Both the position numbers and the translations under genes were made by a program. From assembly GCA_019359115.1 (NCBI GenBank), contig JAHHHW010000085.1, positions 62,001 to 126,000 of the forward strand: a stretch of 64,000 nt of DNA, written 5' to 3'. Under the pieces are notes generated by a model. It saw only the letters and a list, made by a program, of their open reading frames with translations. It did no database searches and was not told the origin of the DNA. The first letter of the stretch is position 1. Every line of letters starts with the position of its first letter. Positions 56,732 through 64,000 of the stretch are shown here, piece by piece. Source of the stretch: Pelatocladus maniniholoensis HA4357-MV3 (GTDB lineage: Bacteria; Cyanobacteriota; Cyanobacteriia; Cyanobacteriales; Nostocaceae).

Positions 56732-58465
56732 ATGACGATTACAGAAGATCTCCAAAAATTGTTAGATATTTTGCCCCAAGACCTGCGGCAAATATTAGAG
56801 AAGCATCCCCAACGAGATAGTTTAGTGGAAGTGGTTTTAGATCTGGGCCGTCGTCCAGAAGCCCGCTTCCCTCATCAAGCTGAGTATCTGAGCGAAATAC
56901 CCATCACTCAGAACGTGATCGATGATTGTATTCAGCGAGTGGGGAACTTTGGCGGAGATAATCGAGCCGGAATAGAGCAAACTTTGCATAGAATCAGTGC
57001 CATCCGTAACCGTAGCGGTAAAATTATTGGCTTAACTTGCCGTGTTGGTCGAGCGGTGTTTGGAACTATCGGCATGATTCGCGATTTAGTAGAAACTGGT
57101 AAATCGATTCTGATGCTGGGACGCCCAGGTGTGGGTAAAACCACTGCCTTACGAGAAATTGCCCGTGTTTTAGCGGATGAGTTGAACAAACGTGTAGTAA
57201 TTATTGACACCTCCAATGAAATCGCAGGTGATGGCGATGTTCCCCATCCAGCAATTGGGAAAGCCAGGCGGATGCAAGTTGCTCATCCCGAATTACAACA
57301 TCAAGTGATGATTGAAGCTGTGGAAAACCACATGCCAGAAGTGATCGTCATTGATGAAATTGGCACAGAACTAGAAGCTTTAGCCGCTCGCACCATTGCC
57401 GAACGAGGTGTACAGTTAGTAGGTACTGCCCACGGAAACCAAATTGAAAACTTAATCAAAAACCCAACTCTTGCGGATTTGGTTGGTGGTATCCAAGCTG
57501 TAACATTAGGCGATGATGAAGCCAGACGCCGAGGCAGTCAAAAAACTGTTTTGGAACGCAAAGCACCTCCCACTTTCGAGATTGCCGTGGAAATGCTGGA
57601 ACGACAACGCTGGGTAGTTCATGAGAGTGTAGCTGACACAGTAGATAGTTTACTAAGAGGGTATCAGCCTACTCCACAGGTGAGAACTGTTGACGAAGAA
57701 GGTAAGGTTAAGATTACACGCCAGTTAACACCTTTGAATGGCCGTTCCCAAACTCTCGCCAAAGAAGAGTCATTTGTACCAGCACGACAGTCAAACGGCT
57801 GGCGCTCATCTGGACAAATGCAAGCATTACCGTTACCTACTACCCAACCAAATAAGTTGAGTAGGCATAATGAATTTGACCGCTTACTAGATGAATCTTT
57901 CAACTATTTTGGTGGCTTCGATGATGCTGATAGTAAACTAGCAGGGCCCAATGGTGAAGATTTACCACTGCATATCTATCCCTATGGTGTCAGTCGTAGT
58001 CAATTAGAACAAGTAGTTGAAGTGTTGAATTTACCAGTGGTCTTGACAAAAGATATCGATAGTGCTGATTCAATTTTGGCATTGCGATCGCACGTCAAAA
58101 ACCATGCTAAATTGCGGCAAATGGCCAAAGCCAGACAAGTGCCAATCCACATGATTAAATCTAGTACCATACCGCAAATTACCCGTGGTTTGCGGCGGTT
58201 ACTCAACATTGATGATCCGGAAGTGACGGACGATCGCGAACTGCAATTATTCCTCCACAGCGCTACTGATGATGAAATTGACGCGTTAGAGGAAGCCAGA
58301 TTAGCAGTCGAAAATATTGTCATTCCTAAAGGACAACCTGTGGAATTATTACCCCGTTCTGCTCAAGTGCGGAAAATGCAGCATGAGTTGGTGGAACACT
58401 ACCGCTTAAAATCCAATAGCTTTGGGGAAGAACCAAATCGGCGTCTGCGGATTTATCCAGCATAA
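56732..58465 (+). CDS. Ycf45-like AAA ATPase with C-terminal R3H domain
   Basis: The 577-residue protein has an N-terminal P-loop ATPase related to SpoIIIAA/Ycf45 (Walker A GRPGVGKTT near residue 130, VIVIDEIGTELEALAART near 205), a middle linker and a C-terminal R3H nucleic-acid-binding domain (MQHELVEHYRLKSNS). The family name comes from the chloroplast reading frame ycf45. It probably acts on single-stranded nucleic acid; a precise role is not known. It lies 65 bp after ldpA on the same strand and could share its transcript. Confidence 0.88.
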   Translation: MTITEDLQKLLDILPQDLRQILEKHPQRDSLVEVVLDLGRRPEARFPHQAEYLSEIPITQNVIDDCIQRVGNFGGDNRAGIEQTLHRISAIRNRSGKIIGLTCRVGRAVFGTIGMIRDLVETGKSILMLGRPGVGKTTALREIARVLADELNKRVVIIDTSNEIAGDGDVPHPAIGKARRMQVAHPELQHQVMIEAVENHMPEVIVIDEIGTELEALAARTIAERGVQLVGTAHGNQIENLIKNPTLADLVGGIQAVTLGDDEARRRGSQKTVLERKAPPTFEIAVEMLERQRWVVHESVADTVDSLLRGYQPTPQVRTVDEEGKVKITRQLTPLNGRSQTLAKEESFVPARQSNGWRSSGQMQALPLPTTQPNKLSRHNEFDRLLDESFNYFGGFDDADSKLAGPNGEDLPLHIYPYGVSRSQLEQVVEVLNLPVVLTKDIDSADSILALRSHVKNHAKLRQMAKARQVPIHMIKSSTIPQITRGLRRLLNIDDPEVTDDRELQLFLHSATDDEIDALEEARLAVENIVIPKGQPVELLPRSAQVRKMQHELVEHYRLKSNSFGEEPNRRLRIYPA

Positions 58466-58546
58466 TATTGTTTGACGAAAATCCTCATACATATTGGATT
58501 TTTTATAGGGGCGTAACTGATATCTTGCACCAAACCCGTATCTCGC

Positions 58547-58594
58547 CTCAGAATTAATTCTGAGGCTAATAGCATAAGTCCGTTAAAACGGACT
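58547..58594. repeat. Two perfect palindromes after the R3H gene
   Basis: CTCAGAATTAATTCTGAG (58547-58564) and AGTCCGTTAAAACGGACT (58577-58594) are each perfect. They may end the ldpA/R3H transcript and also resemble the palindromes at 47262. Confidence 0.65.
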
Positions 58595-58630
58595 CAAACA
58601 CTTTTCTAGTCACAGTTTTCTCCTCCTAAT

Positions 58631-58772
58631 GCAGGAGCCGAGCCTTTATGTATATTCAACGAGCTGCGTGATTTACCCTTGGTAGTGGTACAGCGACGGA
58701 CTTCCATAGCCGGAGGTTTCCTCTGGCTCCAGTCCTCCCCTAAAGGCGCGTCTTGCTTGGCTCGGCTCCTGC
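58631..58772. mobile_element. MITE-like element with 14-bp perfect inverted ends
   Basis: GCAGGAGCCGAGCC (58631-58644) is perfectly inverted at 58759-58772. The 142-bp core is GC-richer than its surroundings and has its own pairing (CCGGAGG, CCTCTGG). No target duplication is visible. It could also be a structured RNA; no other copy lies in the window. Confidence 0.55.
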
Positions 58773-58798
58773 TGATGGTTCATTGCATCGAAGTTATG

Positions 58799-58828
58799 TG
58801 TAGAGACGCGAAATTTCTCGTCTCTACA
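58799..58828. repeat. Short dispersed palindrome at the end of the BrxD-type gene
   Basis: TGTAGAGACGCGAAA pairs with TTTCTCGTCTCTACA with one mismatch. It sits 3 bp from the stop of the leftward ATPase gene and probably serves as its terminator hairpin. Confidence 0.75.
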
Positions 58829-58831
58829 TGA

Positions 58832-60160
58832 CTATAAACTAAACTCCGCAACATCATCTTCACCCATATCTAGATCTTTACCCACGGCAGTAGGCTTAAA
58901 ATCAGCACCATGAATTAACTCATTAAAAGGCTTACTAGGATTTTGATAAATTATATTTAAAACACTCAGAAAATCCCTAACAATTTCACCCGGAGTTAGT
59001 AAAGCTGCTGCACCCAAACGATTGACAATTTCTTGGACAAATTCTTTTAAATCAGAAGTTTTTAATATCTGTGTATAAGCAAAATTCAGAGCATGAATTT
59101 CTGTTAATGTTTGCAAAAGTAACAGAATTTCTTCTTGACTCAAAGGATTGAGCCGCATCACAGGCCCTAAAAATTCTTGTACACCAGCTTGAGTCACAAA
59201 ACGGCTTTCTTTTGTTCTTCGACGCCAGGCAGGATCAGCAAACAGCCCACGATTTGGATCTTCTAAAAATTTTGTTGTTCCACCTACAAATACTCCGAGA
59301 TTTTCGGCTTTACACTGCATAGTATCGTTGAAGATTGCTAGTAACCTGTTGTAATTTTTTTCGCGAGTTACAGTAGTGGGAATTTGATATATATTTGCTG
59401 CTTCATCCAGTAACAATACAAGCCCTTTGTAGCCAATTTCCGCAGTAAATTTAGCAATTAATTTAATGTAATCATACCAACTATCATCATCAATAATTAC
59501 CCGCACTCCTAAAGCTGCTTTAGCTTCTGTCTTAGTGCTATATTCTCCTCGCAGCCAACGCAAAGCAGAATTTTTTAGCTCATCATCATCTAGGCGATAA
59601 CCACGCCAATAAGCAATAATCACATTGCCAAAGTCAAAACCATGAACTAAGTCTTCTATATACTGAATTACTTCCCTAATTTTGTTTTCTACTTGGTCAT
59701 CAAAGCCATCATCATTGGGACGCATTCCAGTTTCTTTGGCAACTTCTTGTTGAATTTTACTAATCCATCCCTCTAAAATTGCTACTAAAGCACCGCCATC
59801 AGGGCGAGTTTTTGTAGCAAGGCGACTCATTAATTCTCGATAAGTTGCTAAACCTTCGTTGTTGCTTCCTGCTAGTCGGCGTTCTGAACACAAGTCCGCA
59901 TCAGTAACTACAAAACCTTGCTCCATAGCACGATTGCGAAGTAACTGTAGCATGAAGCTTTTACCTGAACCATAGTTCCCAATTATGAAGCGAAAAGCTG
60001 CTACTCCTTCTGCAATGTCATTGAGGTTTTGTAATAGGCTTTGTAGTTCTTTTTCCCGACCTACTGCTATATGTTCTAGTCCTACCCTTGGTACAACACC
60101 CGCGCCAAGAGAATTGATGATAGCAGTGGAGACTTTTTTCGAGATTTTGAGCTTTGCCAT
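58832..60160 (-). CDS. BrxD/DUF2791-type P-loop ATPase
   Basis: The 442-residue protein opens with the family sequence IINSLGAGVVPRVGLEHIAV and has Walker A GNYGSGKS at residues 61-68, YRELMSRLAT, and Walker B LVLLLDEAANIY near 247-257. The later part has VGGTTKFLEDPNRGLFAD and RLNPLSQEEI. This is the DUF2791 ATPase (BREX system ATP-binding) group, as in BrxD of type 2 BREX and in TerB-associated DNA-processing loci. The usual helicase partner is not adjacent. The upstream same-strand neighbour has a TerB_C-like domain, which fits a functional link. The final 20 residues are acidic. Confidence 0.85.
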   Translation of the reverse strand: MAKLKISKKVSTAIINSLGAGVVPRVGLEHIAVGREKELQSLLQNLNDIAEGVAAFRFIIGNYGSGKSFMLQLLRNRAMEQGFVVTDADLCSERRLAGSNNEGLATYRELMSRLATKTRPDGGALVAILEGWISKIQQEVAKETGMRPNDDGFDDQVENKIREVIQYIEDLVHGFDFGNVIIAYWRGYRLDDDELKNSALRWLRGEYSTKTEAKAALGVRVIIDDDSWYDYIKLIAKFTAEIGYKGLVLLLDEAANIYQIPTTVTREKNYNRLLAIFNDTMQCKAENLGVFVGGTTKFLEDPNRGLFADPAWRRRTKESRFVTQAGVQEFLGPVMRLNPLSQEEILLLLQTLTEIHALNFAYTQILKTSDLKEFVQEIVNRLGAAALLTPGEIVRDFLSVLNIIYQNPSKPFNELIHGADFKPTAVGKDLDMGEDDVAEFSL

Positions 60161-60242
60161 GTAAATTTACCTCACTTCCATGTATTTTAGCTTGAAGGTG
60201 AGCTTTGCTTTCACATGGAGTAAGGTCAAGAAATAGGGGTGC

Positions 60243-60366
60243 AGGGGAAAGGACGTCTTAAAAAGGAAGAGAAATAGAATCAAAGTCTCCCTTTGTAAGG
60301 GGGACTTTGGGGGATCTAAAACGTTTTGCTACACCGACAAGAGGGCTTTTCAAACAACCTCTAAGA
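60243..60366. repeat. Repeat family C, copy between the ATPase and the coiled-coil gene
   Basis: Read on the minus strand it begins CTTAGAGGTTGTTTGAAAAG and continues with AGATCCCCC and AGTCCCCCTTACAAAG, matching the fragment at 49102 in order and sequence. It fills most of the 241-bp gap between two genes that otherwise look like one operon, so it may be a later insertion. Confidence 0.6.
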
Positions 60367-60401
60367 AGCAACTCTATAATTATTGCCCAGAGGCTTCGCT
60401 C

Positions 60402-61685
60402 TTACTTAATATTTTTGTAGATTGCGATCGCTTTTTCCACGTCACTTTTATACTCTGGATAAATTTCTGGAGTTGCTACATTTGGATCAATGAGCAATTC
60501 GCCAATCGTGTTATTAGCATTTTCATTGATAGAATCAATTAATAAATTTGGCATAGTAATATTAGCTTCAGCTATTTTTTTTATAGCTACATTTGGATTC
60601 TCCTCTTCAATAATTGCTTTTAATACTTGAATTTCTGAGTCAGACAAATGATTGAGTAAGCTAGACCATTCTGAGGTAAATACTTCTAGATTATTGGATG
60701 TCTCTAGCTCATCTACTGTATCAAGTAAATCAGCAAACGGAAAAAGGTCTACATCTTCTTCCTGATTATTTTCTAATACATTACTGGAATCTAAATTTTC
60801 TATTTGCTGTAATAATTCCCATACTTGATTTTGTAAATGATCGCGTTCATCTTGCAATAAGGAAATTTGACTTTCCAATTGTTGGAGTTGGTTTTGCTGC
60901 TCTGCTAATTGTACTTTTAATGAATTTAGATTAATTTCTGTCTTTTCTGTTTCTAGCTTTTTGTCAAGCAACAATTGATTTTGTTGCTGATATTCTGCTT
61001 CTATTTCTTGAACTTGAAGTCTCATTTCATGTAACTTTTCTTCTAGTTGAGGTTTAAGCCTTTCTAGAAGAGTTAAGTTACTTTCTAGGTCTTGCCTTTG
61101 CTGCAACAGTTCACACAGTTGATTATGTAACTGATTGATCTCAGCTTTAGAAACACTACAATTTAATTCTAATCGGCGTTTTTCTGCATTGATAGCAGAC
61201 AAAGAATTATTATGTTCTAATTTCGCTTTTTCTAGTTCGGTAATTTCATTTTGTAAAAGAACAATTTGTGATTCCAACTGTTTTTTTTCGATTACATAAC
61301 TGCTTAACTCACGGTTAAGACTGTCTCTTTGATTTCGACGTTCATTTATTTGATTTTGTAATTTATTCGATTCTTGATACAATAAAGAATGTTGAGTTTC
61401 TAATTCATTGACTTCTGCAACTACACGAGATTTCAAACCCTCCAGTTCTTTAATACGTCTGTGGAGAGAATCTAGAACTAGCATTTCACTAGCTCGGCGT
61501 CGCTTGTCTATAAACAAGGCTGCAAGATAGGTAGAAAATATTGTGATGATGCCTGTGAAAAAGGCATTTTTAACATCCCAATTACTAAAGACTAAACCAA
61601 GTCCGAAACTCGCACCAAAGGCAACTACACCGAGAATAAGTCGATTACTTACTGTTGTTGACTGCATATTGCTGGTTTTGAGCAT
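60402..61685 (-). CDS. Membrane-anchored coiled-coil protein with TerB_C-like tail
   Basis: The 427-residue protein has two N-terminal hydrophobic segments (ILGVVAFGASFGLGLVFS and NAFFTGIITIFSTYLAALF), a very long coiled coil (about residues 65-300, rich in QLESQI and LQNQ heptads), an acidic linker, and a globular C-terminal domain from about 335. The tail (WSSLLNHLSDSEIQVLKAII, NITMPNLLIDSINENANNTI) follows the pattern I know from the TerB C-terminal domain of tellurite-resistance-type proteins. It should present a cytosolic domain from a membrane anchor. It starts 18 bp after the DUF815 gene and is probably co-transcribed with it. The start can be ATG 61685 or 61667. Confidence 0.65.
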   Translation of the reverse strand: MLKTSNMQSTTVSNRLILGVVAFGASFGLGLVFSNWDVKNAFFTGIITIFSTYLAALFIDKRRRASEMLVLDSLHRRIKELEGLKSRVVAEVNELETQHSLLYQESNKLQNQINERRNQRDSLNRELSSYVIEKKQLESQIVLLQNEITELEKAKLEHNNSLSAINAEKRRLELNCSVSKAEINQLHNQLCELLQQRQDLESNLTLLERLKPQLEEKLHEMRLQVQEIEAEYQQQNQLLLDKKLETEKTEINLNSLKVQLAEQQNQLQQLESQISLLQDERDHLQNQVWELLQQIENLDSSNVLENNQEEDVDLFPFADLLDTVDELETSNNLEVFTSEWSSLLNHLSDSEIQVLKAIIEEENPNVAIKKIAEANITMPNLLIDSINENANNTIGELLIDPNVATPEIYPEYKSDVEKAIAIYKNIK

Positions 61686-61703
61686 ATTTCTTTCTTTTGA
61701 CTT

Positions 61704-63047
61704 TTAATTTTTAACTTGGATTGCAGCAAGATTCATATCTGCTTTTAAAAAATCTACAAATTGTCGTGCTGTTCTTCCAGAACGACCGTTATGACGAGTT
61801 GCCCATTGTAAAGCTTTGTATTCTAAATCTTCCTGACTGATATTAATTCCTGCTAAATCCGCAAGATGCCGGATAATTTTTAAATAAGTTTTTTGATCAG
61901 ATCCTTCAAAAGTGAGAGTCAGACCAAAGCGATCGCTAAAGGAAAGTTTTTCCTGCATTGTATCCCAGGCATGAACTTCATCATGATCGCGGGGAGCAGG
62001 TCTATCAGCGAAAAACTCCCGTACTAAGTGGCGACGGTTAGAAGTAGCATACACCACGATGTTTTGTGGACGTGCAGTTAAATTCCCTTCTAACACGACT
62101 TTTAACGCCTTAAAAGCATCGTCATCTTCCTCAAATGAAAGATCATCAACAAAGATAATAAATTTATGCGGTACTCCTCGCAAATGTTCCACAATCACTG
62201 GTAAGTCTTGTAGTCGTGATTTTCCCACTTCCAACAGTCGCAAGTTACTCTCTCCATACTCATTCAGCAAAGCTTTAACTAAAGAAGATTTACCAGAACC
62301 ACGACTACCATAAAGTAATACGTGTAGAGCCACTTGTCCCGACAACAAAAATTCCGTATTTTTCAACAAAGCTTCTTTTTGCGACTCATAACCCACAAGT
62401 TCGCTTAATTTAACTGTATCAGGATAAGTTATACCCACAAACTGCCCATCTTGCCAACGTAGGGCTTTGTACTCTGCAAATAAACCCGTACCGTATTGCT
62501 GATAGTATGTCGCCAAATATTCTACAGCGTCTGACCAATTTTCCAACTGTTGTAGAGAACTAATAAACTGTGTTTCTACACCCGCTATCCCATCCTGCTC
62601 TAAATACCACACTACTGGTGAAACAGGTAAATGAGCAATATTCTGTACCCATTCACTCAAAATAGCGCTGCTACATTCATATAAATTTTGGAGTGCGAGT
62701 AAATCATGTTTGGCTGCTGCTACCAAAGCAGTTGGTAAATTCTCAAACTCTTGCTGTTGAGCTTGTTTTGTAAAAGGATTCTCAGCTTTGAGAATTTGAG
62801 TAATTAGATATTCTTCCCAGTTTTGATTTTTTGTTGCTAAGGCTCGAAAGTAACTGCCATAAGCTTGCAGACAACTCCTAGCATCTGCTTCACTGTAACG
62901 AATAGCTTGTAACAGATCAAGAAACGCTATACCTACTTCCGTTTGCAGGACAGATTGGTAGAGTAAAAGAGAAGCTGCTTGGCGTTGGAGAAATTGAATC
63001 TTTGCGTAAGACGAATTACTTGCCGTAGGCATAACTTGATTATCCAT
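61704..63047 (-). CDS. DUF815-family AAA ATPase
   Basis: The 447-residue protein has an N-terminal helical part (residues 1-200), then LLSGQVALHVLLYGSRGSGKSSLVKAL with Walker A GSRGSGKS, FIIFVDDLSFEEDDDAF as Walker B, VVYATSNRRHLVREFFADRP as sensor region, and a C-terminal helical lid (NGRSGRTARQFVDFL). This is the DUF815 ATPase group, whose function is not known to me; an AAA chaperone or motor role is likely. It is the first gene of the leftward three-gene set, with ATG at 63047. Confidence 0.87.
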   Translation of the reverse strand: MDNQVMPTASNSSYAKIQFLQRQAASLLLYQSVLQTEVGIAFLDLLQAIRYSEADARSCLQAYGSYFRALATKNQNWEEYLITQILKAENPFTKQAQQQEFENLPTALVAAAKHDLLALQNLYECSSAILSEWVQNIAHLPVSPVVWYLEQDGIAGVETQFISSLQQLENWSDAVEYLATYYQQYGTGLFAEYKALRWQDGQFVGITYPDTVKLSELVGYESQKEALLKNTEFLLSGQVALHVLLYGSRGSGKSSLVKALLNEYGESNLRLLEVGKSRLQDLPVIVEHLRGVPHKFIIFVDDLSFEEDDDAFKALKVVLEGNLTARPQNIVVYATSNRRHLVREFFADRPAPRDHDEVHAWDTMQEKLSFSDRFGLTLTFEGSDQKTYLKIIRHLADLAGINISQEDLEYKALQWATRHNGRSGRTARQFVDFLKADMNLAAIQVKN

Positions 63048-63128
63048 CTATCAATTGGGTTATTTAGCGAAACAGCTATGCTAAATTGTCTACCGGGGCT
63101 TGCAAGAAAATTAAAATCTACATAGGTT

Positions 63129-63464
63129 ATGAATTTAGGTATTGTTGCCGCCCTTGCTTACGGCATCTTGACAGTAGTGGGTGGTATTGTAGGTTACATA
63201 ACGGCTGGTAGTAATATGTCACTTTTTAGTGGCAGTATCAGTGGTTTAATACTCATATTTTCGGCTTTAATACAAATTCAAGGTCAAAACTGGGGTTTGA
63301 CTCTAGCAGCTATTGTTACAGCCATATTAATAGTTGTTTTTGCATTTAGATTAGCTAAAACACGTAAGTTTATGCCTGCGGGATTGATGACAATTTTAGG
63401 TATGTTGACGCTAGCGCTGATTGTACATCAATTTCAAATTATGAAATTAGGTAGAGGGGGATAG
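63129..63464 (+). CDS. TMEM14-like small membrane protein
   Basis: The 111-residue protein has four hydrophobic helices separated by short loops and the family pattern GILTVVGGIVGYITAGSN and FMPAGLMTILG. It matches the TMEM14/UPF0136 family, which in plants and animals includes fatty-acid and heme-related carriers of plastids and mitochondria. The bacterial substrate is unknown. It is divergent from the DUF815 gene across 81 bp. Confidence 0.8.
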   Translation: MNLGIVAALAYGILTVVGGIVGYITAGSNMSLFSGSISGLILIFSALIQIQGQNWGLTLAAIVTAILIVVFAFRLAKTRKFMPAGLMTILGMLTLALIVHQFQIMKLGRGG

Positions 63465-63681
63465 TCATTCGTCATTTGTCATTAATCATTGATAAGGGTT
63501 TCAATAGAGATTATTAAGGACTTTTAAAATTAGTTACTTTTGCACTTAACGTTTGGCTAAATTTTGATTTAGTAACTTAAATTTTTGTTGCGAACCACAA
63601 TAGCTTTATCGGGGAACCGGTGTTCTATGTCATCATGTCACAATAGAACACGTATCCTTTTTTATCCACAGGGAATCAAGC

Positions 63682-64000
63682 ATGGCTCTCCGTCTAGGTG
63701 ATACAGTACCGAATTTTACCCAAGCCTCAACACACGGCGATATTGATTTTTATGAGTGGGCGGGTGACAGCTGGGTAGTGCTGTTCTCTCACCCCGCAGA
63801 CTATACACCAGTTTGCACCACTGAGTTAGGAACTGTTGCCAAACTCAAACCAGAATTTGATCAGCGCAATGTTAAAGCGATCGCCCTGAGTGTTGATGAT
63901 GTTGAATCCCACACAGGCTGGGTGGGAGACATTGAAGAAACACAGAGTACTAAACTCAACTACCCAATTTTGGCAGATCCAGATCGTAAAGTTTCTGACC
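63682..64000 (+). CDS. 1-Cys peroxiredoxin (Prx6 type), 3'-truncated by the window
   Basis: The frame opens with ATG 63682 and runs off the window after 106 residues of about 212. It begins ALRLGDTVPNFTQASTHGDI and has the peroxidatic Cys45 in HPADYTPVCTTELG, as in Prx6-type 1-Cys peroxiredoxins. These reduce peroxides in the cytosol. The resolving residues and C-terminal domain lie outside the window. The 217-bp spacer before it has GTCATT-type short repeats near 63465 and otherwise nothing. Confidence 0.93.
   Translation, partial: MALRLGDTVPNFTQASTHGDIDFYEWAGDSWVVLFSHPADYTPVCTTELGTVAKLKPEFDQRNVKAIALSVDDVESHTGWVGDIEETQSTKLNYPILADPDRKVSD

Noticed and set aside
58832-63047. Complete BREX system
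   Set aside because: Only a BrxD-type ATPase is present. The methylase PglX, phosphatase PglZ, BrxC and a helicase are absent from the window.
1-64000. tRNA, rRNA, prophage or integrated plasmid
   Set aside because: No cloverleaf, rRNA-like stretch, integrase, capsid or replication gene was seen in any gap.

Overview
The window comes from a filamentous, probably Nostocales-type cyanobacterium. Evidence read from the sequence: very frequent GCGATCGC (HIP1-like) octamers inside and between genes; heptanucleotide short tandem repeats of the GGGGATT, CCTTGTC and AATGACT types; small inverted-repeat elements scattered between genes; and typically cyanobacterial genes (RpaA-type response regulator, LdpA, a Ycf45-like R3H ATPase, an SLH-OprB porin, SmtA-type metallothionein). 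The species cannot be named from the sequence alone. I see no rRNA, tRNA, CRISPR array, phage module or intact insertion sequence.

Layout. 1-7.3 kb: 3' part of dhaK, an opposing secreted beta-helix glycosidase-like gene, dhaL, an MlaE-type lipid permease, a secreted HEAT-repeat protein and an HlyD adaptor. 7.5-15.4 kb: an NmrA/Ycf39-like reductase, a degenerate GIY-YIG-like ORF, hpnH, thrC, small unknown proteins and an SLH-OprB porin. 15.5-19 kb: three sugar-transfer genes. 19.3-26.8 kb: rpaA, a 55-residue metallothionein with a candidate SmtB operator, an IS630-like remnant, metH, an MFS transporter and small proteins. 27.5-46.2 kb: fourteen leftward genes for a surface polysaccharide: seven retaining or inverting glycosyltransferases of GT4/GT2 type plus a galactofuranosyltransferase, UDP-galactopyranose mutase, a Wzm/Wzt ABC exporter, an O-antigen ligase/polymerase, a Wzc-type tyrosine kinase and a methyltransferase. 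46.2-47.9 kb: a gene-poor stretch full of nested inverted and tandem repeats. 47.9-58.5 kb: a ureohydrolase, a conserved hypothetical gene, pyrC, lepB, a MOSC protein, a response-regulator/histidine-kinase protein, ldpA and the R3H ATPase. 58.8-63.0 kb: a leftward set of three genes (DUF815 ATPase, membrane-anchored coiled coil with a TerB_C-like tail, and a BrxD/DUF2791-type ATPase). 63.1 kb to the end: a TMEM14-like protein and the 5' part of a 1-Cys peroxiredoxin.

How it works together. The 27.5-46.2 kb block can be read as one pathway: Glf makes UDP-galactofuranose, the GT2/GT4 enzymes assemble the glycan, Wzm/Wzt exports it, and Wzc and the ligase-type membrane protein control length or attachment. 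The two circadian-associated genes (rpaA, ldpA) are 35 kb apart and show no local link. The best candidate for an undescribed system is the three-gene locus at 58.8-63.0 kb. The most unusual DNA structures are the 21-bp/84-bp higher-order repeat at 47.4-47.7 kb, which sits inside two layers of inverted repeats, and two cases where an intergenic-type repeat lies in frame inside a conserved gene (metH and ldpA).
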